A stretch of DNA of 64,000 nt from assembly GCF_000282115.1 (NCBI RefSeq), contig NZ_AKJY01000002.1:117783-181782 (forward strand), given 5' to 3'. The position numbers were made by a program, and so were the translations under genes. The notes beneath the pieces are model-generated. The model was not told where the DNA came from and ran no database searches. It was given only the letters and a program-made list of their open reading frames with translations. This DNA comes from Chryseobacterium populi (GTDB taxonomy: Bacteria; Bacteroidota; Bacteroidia; Flavobacteriales; Weeksellaceae). Below, piece by piece: positions 34,576-43,980 of this stretch (its first letter is position 1; every line of letters starts with the position of its first letter).

Positions 34576-35891
34576 GACAGCGGCAAATAAATGGTGAATA
34601 TACTTCCTTTTGATGAAAGGGATGAAACGGTAATTTCACCCTCATGGGCAGAAATAATTTCCTTAGTGTAGTAAAGCCCGAGCCCAAGACCTTTGGTGTT
34701 GTGTATATCTCCTTTCTCTATCCTGTAAAATTTATCAAAAATCTTTTCCTGATCTTTTCCGGCTATACCTATCCCGTTATCCTCAATGGTTAAGATATAT
34801 TTATTCTCCATAACTTTATCTGAAATATTAATTTGCCGGGCTCCATATTTAACTGCATTATCCAGCATATTATTAATCGCAGTAGTCAGGTGAAACGGGT
34901 CAATATACAATTCGGCTTTTCTCTCCCCTACTGTAATATCCAATGGTATTGAAGGATAAACCGTCTGAAAGTCTGTAACAATCTGTGAAAGAAATGCGGG
35001 CATTTCTGTTTTCTCCTTTTTTAGTACAATATCTTCCGGCCCCGAAGCATGAATGATCACCTGATCAATAAGTTTTTTAAGACGGCGATGCTGGCGGTGA
35101 GCAATATGTACTGCATGATCAACCGCGATATTTTCGTCAGGCCCGGCCTGCTCCTGAATCGTTCTGATAGCAACACCCAACGTAGCTAATGGGGTATTAA
35201 ACTCATGGGTGATATTATTAATAAAATCAGTCTGGATATCTGCAATTTTCTTCTGTTTAATTAAACTCCTTATGGAAAAGTAGAAGAGAAAAATCAACAG
35301 GCAGAATACGAATACAGAAAATAAAAGCAACCCAAGCATCTGTCCAAAAATCTTCCGTTGCCAATCGTTGATACTGAAATTGGATTGTGTGGTAAATTCT
35401 TTTACAAAAGCACTCGTTTCACCATCTACATGGGAAGTCATGTCATGAATAATTTGTGGATTTTCCAGCTCTTTCCCATTTCCAAACCAGGTTTTACCTT
35501 TTATAATCAAAGGTGGAGCGGAAGCTGACGAGGTCAGTTTTGCATACTTTACCGTCACGCAATAGGCAGTATTATATTCTGATAACACTGGATTATGGCT
35601 GATATAGTCTTTTATTCTTTTTGAAATTTCAGCAGTTTTAAGCAAAACAGCATCATTGATCTTCTCGCGTTGATCTGTTTTTGTAAGCTGATCCATATGC
35701 CTGATCAATTCACTTCGCAGAGCATTGATATTGATCTTATCCTCCATTTTAATGAGTTCAACCCGCACAGAAGCCTGGGCTTGCTTTTGTTTCAGCATAA
35801 AAGTGTTGTAAATAAAATACCCCTGCATAACAGTCATTGCCAATATGACAAGCACACAGTTCCAGATCAGATATTTTATTTTTGATTTCAC
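34572..35891 (-). CDS. Sensor histidine kinase
   Basis: The 439-residue product has a first transmembrane helix (about residues 9-28), a periplasmic sensor domain (about 30-182), a second helix (about 184-206), and a cytoplasmic HisKA-HATPase core. The H box is NNITHEFNTPLATLG (H229, E230). The ATPase motifs are AINNMLDNAVKYGA (N box), IEDNGIGIAGKDQEKIFDKFYR (split G1/F boxes) and GLGLGLYYTKEIISAHEG (G2). The sensor domain is not recognised, so the signal is unknown. It is co-translated with the response regulator and divergent from the outer-membrane beta-barrel gene, 123 bp away. Confidence 0.94.
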   Translation of the reverse strand: MKSKIKYLIWNCVLVILAMTVMQGYFIYNTFMLKQKQAQASVRVELIKMEDKININALRSELIRHMDQLTKTDQREKINDAVLLKTAEISKRIKDYISHNPVLSEYNTAYCVTVKYAKLTSSASAPPLIIKGKTWFGNGKELENPQIIHDMTSHVDGETSAFVKEFTTQSNFSINDWQRKIFGQMLGLLLFSVFVFCLLIFLFYFSIRSLIKQKKIADIQTDFINNITHEFNTPLATLGVAIRTIQEQAGPDENIAVDHAVHIAHRQHRRLKKLIDQVIIHASGPEDIVLKKEKTEMPAFLSQIVTDFQTVYPSIPLDITVGERKAELYIDPFHLTTAINNMLDNAVKYGARQINISDKVMENKYILTIEDNGIGIAGKDQEKIFDKFYRIEKGDIHNTKGLGLGLYYTKEIISAHEGEITVSSLSSKGSIFTIYLPLS

Positions 35892-35940
35892 AGGCTAAAG
35901 ATACTAAGATCAATGCTTGATATTTTAGTTTTGAATTGCT

Positions 35941-35997
35941 TTAACACTTCATTAACCGGACATTAACCCAAATGAGAGAGCCAATCATCTACTTTTG
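35941..35997 (+). promoter_or_regulatory. Triple TTAAC direct repeats and -7 element upstream of the barrel gene
   Basis: TTAAC occurs at 35941, 35952 and 35963, an exact 11-bp period (two of them as CATTAACC). A TACTTTTG (-7 type) is at 35990-35997, with no TTG at the -33 position. The arrangement is that of an OmpR/PhoB-type activator site replacing the -33 element. The adjacent response regulator is the natural candidate. Confidence 0.6.
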
Positions 35998-36014
35998 CTG
36001 TAAATAAACATCCT

Positions 36015-38168
36015 GTGAAAACAATCCTCTCTCTATTATTCAGCATTGCCCTGTTGGCATCAAATCTTTCTTTTGCCCAAACCAAGCCGGATACCGTCAA
36101 AACAACCGAGCTAAAAGAGTTGGCCCTTGAATATAAAAAACCAAAAATCATCCGTAAAGCAGACCGTATTGAATTCAATGTGGAAAACACTATTTTATCA
36201 AGCAGCAATGCCTGGGAAATTGTAAAACGGTCCCCAAATGTACAAACCTCGGCTGATCAATTATCTGTCCGGGGCAGCCAGTCCATCATCGTAACCATTA
36301 ATGATAAAAGAGTTTCCCTTACTGGAGAAGAGCTTAAATCCTTATTGCAAAATATGAATGGTTCTGACATTAAATCCGTCGAAGTGATTACCAGCCCACC
36401 GGCCAAATATGAAGCTTCCGGCAGTGCGGTGATCAATATTAAAATGAAAATGAATAGGACCAAAGGATATAAAGGTTCTGTAAACATCGGTTACGAACAG
36501 GGAATATATGCCCGTGAAAACATAGGGATCAGCCAGTATTACAAAGCAGGAAAGTTTGCTTTATCCGGAAGCTATCAATTCGGAACAGGTATTTATTATA
36601 ATGAAATTAAAGAAGTCATCAATTACCCTGAACAACACCAGCAATGGGAAAATATTCTTCACAGAAAGAACAAACGTGATGCTGAACACACTTACCGGTT
36701 TAATGCAGATTATGCAATTGACAGCCTGAATACTTTAAGCCTTGGGGCAGATGGGTATATTGCCCAAAAGAACCATGCGCTTTATAATGTTCCTACTTAT
36801 ATTTATACTGCTGACAAGAATCTTCAGTCTTATTTTGTCACTCAAAACAATCGGCAGACTCCAAATTCTACCATTAATTATAATGTACAATATGAACATC
36901 GTTCTTCTTCCAGAGAAAAGCTTACCACTTCAGCTGCCTACACCGACTATCATTATGAAACCAGCCAGGACGTAAAAACAGATTATTTTATGATAGATCC
37001 CCGGTCCCAAAGGTTTCTGACAGGCAATGAACAGCATATCCGGATTTTTACCGCCCAGATGGATTATAGTACCAATAAGCAATGGGCCAATTTTGAAACA
37101 GGATTAAAATACAGCCTGGTAAAAGCAGTAAACAACCTGGACTTTTTAAGGGATATTAACGGAGAACTGAATAACGATCCACTTTTAAGCAATATATTCA
37201 GATATGATGAAAAAGTGCTGGCAGGCTATGTAAGTGCAGGAAAAGACTGGAAATCCTGGAGCATCAAGACCGGGCTCAGAGCAGAATTAACCTCTGTTGG
37301 CGGTAGTTCTATTCACCCTGAGCAGAAAAATGTGCAACGATATTTTAACATTTTTCCTACTTTGTTTATACAGGACAAATTATCGGAAAATCATCAGTTA
37401 AGTTTCTCGTATGGAAGGAGAATCACCCGCCCTGTCTATAATTATCTTAACCCTTCCAAATCTTATTTCAGTCCCAATTCTTACCTCATTGGTGATGTTG
37501 AATTAAAACCTGCAATCTCTAATCAATTGAGCATGACGTATTCTTATAAAAATAAATATGCTGCCGAGCTTTATTATATCCACGAGAAGAATCCGACCTC
37601 ACAGCTTACGATCCAGGATAATGTAAACAACATCCTGATTCAGAAAATAACCAATATTCCGGGTAATGATTATTCCGGACTCAGTCTTAGTGCTTCTTTT
37701 GATCCTGCCCCGTGGTGGTCTGTCAATCTTCAGGGCGGGCCTGTCCTTCAATTGAATGATTTTATTTTCAGCGACGGCAGTCGGCTTAAAAAACAGAAAT
37801 GGGGAGCCAATGGCAGTGCAGATATGCAGTTTACACTCAGTAAAAAATCCGGGCTTACCGCTGATATTAATTTTATGTTCAACACCTCAAGGTTACAAGG
37901 CCCGGCAGTAGCAGGAAGTACAAGCAACTTGAGTTTAGGAATGAGAAAGAAACTTTTTGCAGACCGGGCAGAAATCACTTTAAGTCTGCAGGATATTTAC
38001 AGAGGGGAGAAATTTAAAGTGACTTCCTTCTATAAAGACCAGAATAATTACTATACCTATTATGGAGATACCCAGCGGTTCAGGTTGAGTTTTAAATATA
38101 ACTTTGGAAAGAATACCATAAAAGCCAGAGAAACAAAGCAGAAAACGGATGAACAGCAACGTTTGTAA
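36015..38168 (+). CDS. TonB-dependent receptor-like outer-membrane beta-barrel protein
   Basis: The 717-residue product starts at GTG 36015, giving a signal peptide (ILSLLFSIALLASNLSFAQ). A plug-like domain follows (about 55-150): SNAWEIVKRSPNVQTSADQL, then VRGSQSIIVTINDKRVSLTG and IKSVEVITSPPAKYEASGS. The remainder is a barrel of the Bacteroidetes outer-membrane family (PF14905-like), with aromatic-rich strands to FSFKYNFGKN-type ends near residue 700. The N-terminal carboxypeptidase-regulatory-like domain of SusC-type receptors is absent and no SusD partner is adjacent. It is divergent from the kinase-regulator operon and has regulator-type repeats in front, so it is probably controlled by that system. 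Confidence 0.85.
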   Translation: MKTILSLLFSIALLASNLSFAQTKPDTVKTTELKELALEYKKPKIIRKADRIEFNVENTILSSSNAWEIVKRSPNVQTSADQLSVRGSQSIIVTINDKRVSLTGEELKSLLQNMNGSDIKSVEVITSPPAKYEASGSAVINIKMKMNRTKGYKGSVNIGYEQGIYARENIGISQYYKAGKFALSGSYQFGTGIYYNEIKEVINYPEQHQQWENILHRKNKRDAEHTYRFNADYAIDSLNTLSLGADGYIAQKNHALYNVPTYIYTADKNLQSYFVTQNNRQTPNSTINYNVQYEHRSSSREKLTTSAAYTDYHYETSQDVKTDYFMIDPRSQRFLTGNEQHIRIFTAQMDYSTNKQWANFETGLKYSLVKAVNNLDFLRDINGELNNDPLLSNIFRYDEKVLAGYVSAGKDWKSWSIKTGLRAELTSVGGSSIHPEQKNVQRYFNIFPTLFIQDKLSENHQLSFSYGRRITRPVYNYLNPSKSYFSPNSYLIGDVELKPAISNQLSMTYSYKNKYAAELYYIHEKNPTSQLTIQDNVNNILIQKITNIPGNDYSGLSLSASFDPAPWWSVNLQGGPVLQLNDFIFSDGSRLKKQKWGANGSADMQFTLSKKSGLTADINFMFNTSRLQGPAVAGSTSNLSLGMRKKLFADRAEITLSLQDIYRGEKFKVTSFYKDQNNYYTYYGDTQRFRLSFKYNFGKNTIKARETKQKTDEQQRL

Positions 38169-38336
38169 ACAGATATTTATGACTGAAATTTCTGACAAGA
38201 AGTATTAAATTTATCCGTTATATTGAATTTTTTTTTCAATTAAAGTGAATAAATGATAAAACACCCCAATTCAGAAAATCAGGATTCAGAAAAAACGGAT
38301 GAATTGTTTCATCATTTTAAATATTTCAAATGAGAC

Positions 38337-38367
38337 TTGTAAAACAGGGTGTAATACCCTATCTTTG
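38337..38367 (+). promoter_or_regulatory. Promoter and possible operator of the GntR-family gene
   Basis: TTG (38337-38339), 20-bp spacer, TATCTTTG (38360-38367). The spacer contains GGGT-GTAAT-ACCC, a short inverted repeat that could be an autoregulatory operator. Confidence 0.55.
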
Positions 38368-38385
38368 CATTCATCAGATGATAAG

Positions 38386-39051
38386 ATGTATATGACACAG
38401 ATCCAAAGAAAAACATTGGCCCAGGAAGTAGCCGAAAGGCTGGCTGAAGGGATCATCAATGATGAATATGCCATCGGAGGAAAACTTCCTACCGAACCAG
38501 AGCTCATGAAAATGTATGGTGTCGGGCGTTCCAGCATTCGTGAAGCCATAAAAATACTATCGATCAAAGGAATACTGAGCGTTCAACAAGGAGTGGGAAC
38601 ATTTGTGGTTTCTAAAAATATTCAGGAATCACTGGAGACCCGGATGAACAGAGCCCAGATTGAAGAAGTATTTGAAGTACGGTCTCTTCTTGAAGCAAAA
38701 ATTGCAGCAAGGGCAGCCATTCATCATACAAAGAAAGAATTAAAGATCATCAAATCTTATCTGGATTTAAGGGCTAAACTGGCTGAAGAAAACCAGGCAT
38801 TGGAGTGCTACCAGACCGACATTAATTTTCACGTTGCCATCGCAGAAGCCTGTGGGAATCCCCTTTTGAAAGAAATCTATAAAATAGCAAGCAAACATGT
38901 ACTGAGAACTTATGAAAGCAGCCATAACAACAGTACAGATTCTTTCAAAGCTTCCCAGAAAATTCATACCGACCTTTATCAGTATATCGCAGACAAAGAT
39001 CCTGACAATGCTGCATTGACGGCACAAAAAATTGTTGAAAAGCAATATTAG
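38386..39051 (+). CDS. GntR-family (FadR subfamily) transcriptional regulator
   Basis: The product is 221 residues from ATG 38386 (MYMTQIQRKTLAQEVAERL; a second ATG at 38392 is possible). The winged helix is AIGGKLPTEPELMKMYGVGRSSIREAIKILSIKGILSVQQGVGTFV (split in motif terms: LPTEPELM, then GRSSIREAI). The C-terminal FadR/FCD domain (about residues 80-221) has helices with the metal-binding-like residues of the FCD group: DINFHVAIAEACGNPLLKE includes the typical D..xxFH pattern. FCD domains bind small carboxylic acids, so the effector may be one. The MFS transporter gene follows 59 bp downstream and is probably its target. Confidence 0.9.
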   Translation: MYMTQIQRKTLAQEVAERLAEGIINDEYAIGGKLPTEPELMKMYGVGRSSIREAIKILSIKGILSVQQGVGTFVVSKNIQESLETRMNRAQIEEVFEVRSLLEAKIAARAAIHHTKKELKIIKSYLDLRAKLAEENQALECYQTDINFHVAIAEACGNPLLKEIYKIASKHVLRTYESSHNNSTDSFKASQKIHTDLYQYIADKDPDNAALTAQKIVEKQY

Positions 39052-39086
39052 AAATCAAAAAATTTTAATAAAATTCATCTGATGAC

Positions 39087-40328
39087 ATGATGAATCACAA
39101 CTGTAATTTTATGGAAAATATAAAGACCGCAACTATTGACACGACTAAAATTGTGTATCCGATTTTATTTATGATCAGTTTTTCCCATTTTTTAAATGAC
39201 CTGATCCAATCAACCATTCCCTCATTGTATCCTATTCTGAAAGGCGAGTTTAAGTTATCGTTTGCCCAGATCGGGATCATCACATTAGTATTTCAGCTTA
39301 CTGCCTCAATTCTGCAGCCATTTGTTGGTATTTATACCGATAAAAAACCAAACCCAAGATCTCTCGCTATAGGAATGACTCTTTCAATGGCCGGCTTATT
39401 GCTTCTGGCAGCAGCTCATCAATACTATGTAATCCTTATTGCAGTGGGGCTGATCGGGATGGGCTCTTCAGTTTTTCATCCTGAGGCTTCCAGGGTTGCT
39501 CAGATGGCTTCCGGCGGGCAGAAAGGATTGGCCCAATCTATTTTCCAGGTAGGTGGTAATTCAGGAAGCGCTATTGGCCCTTTACTGGTTGCCCTGATTG
39601 TTCTTCCGTTAGGCCAGGGATATGTAGGTTTATTTGCCATTGCCGCATTTATTGGGATCATTCTGCTGTGGAGAATCGGGAACTGGTATGCAGAAAGATT
39701 GGCTTTCAGAAAAACAGCAAAGCACAAAGACCTGGTTGTTCATATACCGTTATCACGAAAAAAAGTTTTATTTTCTATTACGATTTTATTGGCTCTGGTA
39801 TTTTCAAAGTACATTTATCTGGCATCCATGACGAATTATTTTACTTTTTTCCTGATTGATAAGTTCCATATTTCGGTAAAAGATTCCCAGCTGTATTTAT
39901 TCATGTTTCTTGCAGCAGTTGCAGTGGGAACTATTTTAGGAGGAAAATTGGGTGATAAATACGGCCGGAAGAAAATTATCTGGGTCTCCATTCTGGGAGC
40001 GGCTCCATTTACCCTTTGCCTTCCTTATCTTCCTTTGATGTGGACCATTATATTTGCTGTTATCATCGGATTGATCATTGCATCAGCATTTTCTGCCATT
40101 TTAGTCTATGCAACAGACCTTATGCCTGATAAAATAGGCTTGGTAGCCGGATTATTTTTCGGTTTCATGTTTGGAATGGGCGGTATCGGTTCTGCTGTAT
40201 TGGGAGCCGTTGCCGATGACACCAGCATTGAATATGTCTTTAAAATCTGTGCATTCCTTCCATTGATGGGAATCATCACAGCATTTTTACCCAATATTAA
40301 AGGACAGAAGACTAATAAACAGGATTAA
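39087..40328 (+). CDS. MFS transporter of the fosmidomycin-resistance (Fsr) type
   Basis: The product is 413 residues from ATG 39087 or about 405 from ATG 39111 (MENIKTATIDTTKIVYPILF); the latter resembles family starts. Twelve hydrophobic helices are visible. Segments GSSVFHPEASRVAQMASGG, QKGLAQSIFQVGGNSGSAIGPLL and GDKYGRKKIIWVS (the MFS loop 8-9 motif) are close to E. coli Fsr. Fsr exports fosmidomycin, but substrates of homologues are generally unknown. It follows a FadR-type regulator on the same strand and ends at a terminator shared with the convergent T9SS protein gene. Confidence 0.88.
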   Translation: MMNHNCNFMENIKTATIDTTKIVYPILFMISFSHFLNDLIQSTIPSLYPILKGEFKLSFAQIGIITLVFQLTASILQPFVGIYTDKKPNPRSLAIGMTLSMAGLLLLAAAHQYYVILIAVGLIGMGSSVFHPEASRVAQMASGGQKGLAQSIFQVGGNSGSAIGPLLVALIVLPLGQGYVGLFAIAAFIGIILLWRIGNWYAERLAFRKTAKHKDLVVHIPLSRKKVLFSITILLALVFSKYIYLASMTNYFTFFLIDKFHISVKDSQLYLFMFLAAVAVGTILGGKLGDKYGRKKIIWVSILGAAPFTLCLPYLPLMWTIIFAVIIGLIIASAFSAILVYATDLMPDKIGLVAGLFFGFMFGMGGIGSAVLGAVADDTSIEYVFKICAFLPLMGIITAFLPNIKGQKTNKQD

Positions 40329-40351
40329 TTGAACACAGTTATTCAGATCTA

Positions 40352-40388
40352 CAAAAACCCCTTTACTATTGAAAGCAAAGGGGTTTTA
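40352..40388. terminator. Bidirectional terminator between the MFS gene and the B12 operon
   Basis: AAAACCCCTTT and AAAGGGGTTTT form an 11-bp stem with an unpaired 12-nt loop, flanked by A- and T-rich sequence. Confidence 0.8.
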
Positions 40389-40429
40389 TCATCTCATTAT
40401 TTAAAGAACAAATTCTTTCTGAAATATCC

Positions 40430-42718
40430 TTAGTGTTTAATAAACTTCTGCTGATACACTGCCTTGTCGGTTACCGCTCTCAAAATATATACTCCTTTCG
40501 GAAGCATGCTTACATTGATTTGCCCATTGCTGAACGGAGCATTTACTAATTTGCCGGAAGCATCATAAATTGTAATACCTGAAACTTTATCCTGAGTCTT
40601 GATATTAATAGTTTCTGACGCAGGGTTCGGATAAATACTGAATTCCAGTTTTTTCACCTCAACCGTACTTAATGTGGAAACACTTGCATTAACGGCAAGG
40701 GATTTTTCAACTAATTTCCCGTTTGAATTAAAGCTTATCGTTACGGTTGCAGTTCCTGTAGCCTGTGGAGTTAAAACCAATTCGTCATTGGCATTGATCA
40801 CTGCTGAAATAATAGAAGCATTGCTATTTGATTCCACAGCTTTTACAATGGCTGAAGATAAATTATCTGCATCGGAAACCACTGTTTTCAAATCAATCAC
40901 CGTTACATTGTTCACCATAACCTGTGATGGGAATGTATTGCTGATGACAGGAGCACTGCTATCCGGGAATACTGCAAGAGCAGGGAACCAGTAATAATCA
41001 GTCAGGGTTTTAGTATTGAGTAGAGCTCCGGTATTGCTGAAAGTATGAATCCAGTTTTTCTGATAATGTGCAGCGAAACCACTTTCTGTAGTATTTACAA
41101 TTAACTCATCTGTAACCGGGTTTACACGTAATGCCGCTCCATAAGGAATCTGCTTGTAAGTACCTGTCTGCCCCGGAAGTACAGCAAAGTTTTCATTGAT
41201 CGTTTTTGTTGTCACATCAAATTTTATAATCTGTGCCCCGGAAACGAAACTGTTAACAGAATTGAGCCAATACAATGCATTTTGTTGACTACTGTAGGTA
41301 AAACTTCCTGCATTCCAGGCACCCCATGAACCTAGATATTTGGTAACAGGAATAGGATATTCCGTTGTCACAAAAGTAACAGGATTAATATTCACCAGCT
41401 TCTGGTCTTGAATCGCCCAGATACTTCCGTCTTTAGCCTGTGTAATAGAATGGAAACTTCCTGAAATGGTATGGGTAACCGTGTGGGTATTCGGATTGAT
41501 AACCAATATTCCGGCTGATTGTTTTACAGCAAAAACATACTGTGAGGTACGGATCATATTTCCGATCTGTCCTGCATACTGGCTTCCGCCTCCTGTAGTA
41601 GGAATCAGGTTCCCAACCTGTAAATTATCTATATCAAATAAATAAATTCCATTGGAAGTTCCGATGTAACCTTTATGAGCATTTACTCCCACAAAAGATC
41701 TTCCGTCTCCACCACCGATTGAATTGAATGTTGCAATCTTTTGCATCGTTGCAGCATTTGCCACAACCAGTCTTCCACCCGGCGTATATTGGGTATCTCC
41801 ACCGTCCGCAGCCTGTTTTGAAACAAAATAAAATTTATCTCCATAGATCGTTCCGTATTGTGTTGTCGCTCCAAATGCATGATTGTTATTGACATTGCTA
41901 TACACCCGGTAATCAATCTGTCCGTTATTGCCGATAAAATTGACGGAACCGTTGGTATGCCCGAACCATTCTTCGTTTACCATAAAATAACCGTCTGTAA
42001 AATTGGTTAATGAAGAAAGTGAAGGAGAAGTTGCCGGTGTCAGGGTAGAAGCGATCGGTACAGAATTCATTCCAGGATTAAAATTCCATGCATCCCAGGA
42101 ACCGTTCTGTAAAACACGGCTGCTCGCTCCCACCCCTGAATATCCGAAATCAGCATTTGTAGGATCTTTCACCCAGTAAGACCAGTATCCTGTAGTCCAT
42201 CCGGATTGCCAATGATCATTGATGTCTGCTGATGTATAGCTGTCAAAGTCATAAGCTGTCGTATTCACGATGCCATCTACCGGATACAGTGGAGAAGAGG
42301 TATTCCCGTTTTTATAAAGCGCGTTGGTTCCCTGCCCGTTTAAATCATATCCCAAACCTCCGATGGCAGTTCCGAACTGGGTTCCCTGGTATAGTAATGT
42401 AAACAGTCTGTGATCCGCTTTTGCAATAGCTTTCATCATATCTTCTCCGGTAGCGGTTCCGTTCCATTTGAAACCCCAGACCAGAGCATCCGGATTTTTG
42501 CTGTCATTCCATTGTACGACAAAGGCAGCCTGGTTGGTTCCGGTACCTACCCAATACTGGATATCGGAAAAGTTGGTTACCGTTGCAGCATTTTTAAGCT
42601 GTAATTTTTTTGCAGGATTTTCCTTGATGTCATTTCGAGGTACTCCCTGCACTGTAACCTGTGCATTTGTAAAAAATGCAAACAGCAACAGTAGCGTTAA
42701 AAGGTAAATCTTTTTCAT
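40430..42718 (-). CDS. T9SS-secreted beta-propeller protein of the B12 operon (DUF5074-like)
   Basis: The 762-residue product has a signal peptide (LLTLLLLFAFFTNAQ) and ends with a type A T9SS sorting domain (about residues 690-762: FSIYPNPASETINI, SMLPKGVYILRA, QKFIKH). The N-terminal 240 residues are a distinct domain (LVWGFKWNGTATGEDMM, then DHWQSGWTTGYWSYWVKD). The middle (about 290-590) repeats propeller blades typical of DUF5074/YncE-like surface proteins (for example GGRLVVANAATMQKIATF and GYIGTSNGIYLFDIDN). A bacterial-Ig-like domain precedes the tail. It is the last gene of the riboswitch-controlled operon, 41 bp after the lipoprotein gene, so a role in capturing cobalamin at the surface is inferred. 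Confidence 0.82.
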   Translation of the reverse strand: MKKIYLLTLLLLFAFFTNAQVTVQGVPRNDIKENPAKKLQLKNAATVTNFSDIQYWVGTGTNQAAFVVQWNDSKNPDALVWGFKWNGTATGEDMMKAIAKADHRLFTLLYQGTQFGTAIGGLGYDLNGQGTNALYKNGNTSSPLYPVDGIVNTTAYDFDSYTSADINDHWQSGWTTGYWSYWVKDPTNADFGYSGVGASSRVLQNGSWDAWNFNPGMNSVPIASTLTPATSPSLSSLTNFTDGYFMVNEEWFGHTNGSVNFIGNNGQIDYRVYSNVNNNHAFGATTQYGTIYGDKFYFVSKQAADGGDTQYTPGGRLVVANAATMQKIATFNSIGGGDGRSFVGVNAHKGYIGTSNGIYLFDIDNLQVGNLIPTTGGGSQYAGQIGNMIRTSQYVFAVKQSAGILVINPNTHTVTHTISGSFHSITQAKDGSIWAIQDQKLVNINPVTFVTTEYPIPVTKYLGSWGAWNAGSFTYSSQQNALYWLNSVNSFVSGAQIIKFDVTTKTINENFAVLPGQTGTYKQIPYGAALRVNPVTDELIVNTTESGFAAHYQKNWIHTFSNTGALLNTKTLTDYYWFPALAVFPDSSAPVISNTFPSQVMVNNVTVIDLKTVVSDADNLSSAIVKAVESNSNASIISAVINANDELVLTPQATGTATVTISFNSNGKLVEKSLAVNASVSTLSTVEVKKLEFSIYPNPASETINIKTQDKVSGITIYDASGKLVNAPFSNGQINVSMLPKGVYILRAVTDKAVYQQKFIKH

Positions 42719-42759
42719 TGTAAATAATTTTTAAAGAAATTTATATTAAGGTTTTGTTT

Positions 42760-43965
42760 TTAATGCAGATGTAAATCATAAGCTCCGCCCACTTCTGTAG
42801 AAACTTCGCCCAGCCAGCCGGCTTCCTGATTGATTCCGGTATATACTTTCACAAAATCAATACCCGGCAGTTTTACATAACTTCCGCTCTTATCAACCGC
42901 CCAGGAAATATCGATATCAGAAGCTCCATCATTATTCGGGGCATTATCGGCATATCCGAACTCATAGGATTTCCCTACCCAATAGGAACCATTCCCGCTC
43001 TGATCGTAAAAATTGTTTTTTATTTTCGTTCCCGTAAGAACATAAGAAGTCTCAGAAAGCCATAATGGGTAATAGCTTTGGGCATGAAAAGCATTTTTAG
43101 TTTTAAAGCCGTTATTCCCCAGGTTATCCTGCCATTTGATATATTCTACATCTGCCTGCCACGGATCAGCTCCCGGAACAGCCGGTTTGTTTTCATCCGG
43201 TTTGAAATAGGTGATGCTGTAGTTTTTAACCGTTGTATTTTTAAAATATTCGCTTCCGGCAATCTCGTACCATTCGTTATCATCAGGTTTCCCATTTTTA
43301 TTTTTATCATAAGCTACCATAATAATTCCCGGTTCACAGGATCCGGAACGGGGATCATTCGCATCATTTCCCCAGAATGCATTTCCCAGGATTTTAAAAT
43401 CTCTTCCATCCATATTCGGGATCGTATGGTCAAAACCAAAGACAACGTAACCTCCGAAACCGCCTAATGTGACCATTGTAGAATTGGATCCCACCAAAGA
43501 TTCTTTAGCCTTCTGAAGCAACTGGCTGAAGGTATTTCCTGCTGCATATTCAGGAACTTCATTGGTAAACTGCCCTACTGCAGGCCGAAAATCAAATACA
43601 TTGGAAATATACCTGCTGTAAGTTCCCGTTTCCTGCTTTACTATAATAGTGGATTTATAGGTTTTCACCATACCATTATTCTCAATCTTTAGAGTGAGTG
43701 GATAGGTATCACTGTAAGGACTGATAAAATCCAGCTCAGCATCTTCAGAAATGACAGCGTCGTTGATACTCCAGGTAAGCTTACCGGTAACATTCGGTGC
43801 GATATTCAAAACTTTGAAACGGTCGACGGTATAGGAATCTTTGAGGCCATCAAAAGATATGTTTCCGTTATTGATATCGTCGTCATCGCTTTTACAGGCT
43901 GCCGGTCCTATTAAAAGAAAAGCCAGGGCAGCAATTTTCAGAATTTTTACTCTATTTTTTTCCAT
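42760..43965 (-). CDS. Surface lipoprotein of the B12 operon
   Basis: The 401-residue product is a lipoprotein (LAFLLIGPAACKSDDDD; the acidic DDDD after the Cys resembles the Bacteroidetes signal for surface export). Residues 30-110 look like a PKD or Ig-like domain (PNVTGKLTWSINDAVISED). The rest is beta-rich and holds YVVFGFDHTIPNMDGRDFKILGN, KNKNGKPDDNEWYEIAGSEYF, and DIDISWAVDKSG; the loop DKNKNGKPDDNEW has the spacing of a calcium-binding dockerin/EF-hand-like loop. I cannot name the family, but such proteins accompany btuB-btuG in Bacteroidetes. Gap to the btuG-like gene is 15 bp. Confidence 0.75.
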   Translation of the reverse strand: MEKNRVKILKIAALAFLLIGPAACKSDDDDINNGNISFDGLKDSYTVDRFKVLNIAPNVTGKLTWSINDAVISEDAELDFISPYSDTYPLTLKIENNGMVKTYKSTIIVKQETGTYSRYISNVFDFRPAVGQFTNEVPEYAAGNTFSQLLQKAKESLVGSNSTMVTLGGFGGYVVFGFDHTIPNMDGRDFKILGNAFWGNDANDPRSGSCEPGIIMVAYDKNKNGKPDDNEWYEIAGSEYFKNTTVKNYSITYFKPDENKPAVPGADPWQADVEYIKWQDNLGNNGFKTKNAFHAQSYYPLWLSETSYVLTGTKIKNNFYDQSGNGSYWVGKSYEFGYADNAPNNDGASDIDISWAVDKSGSYVKLPGIDFVKVYTGINQEAGWLGEVSTEVGGAYDLHLH

Positions 43966-43980
43966 GTCTTGGATTCAATT

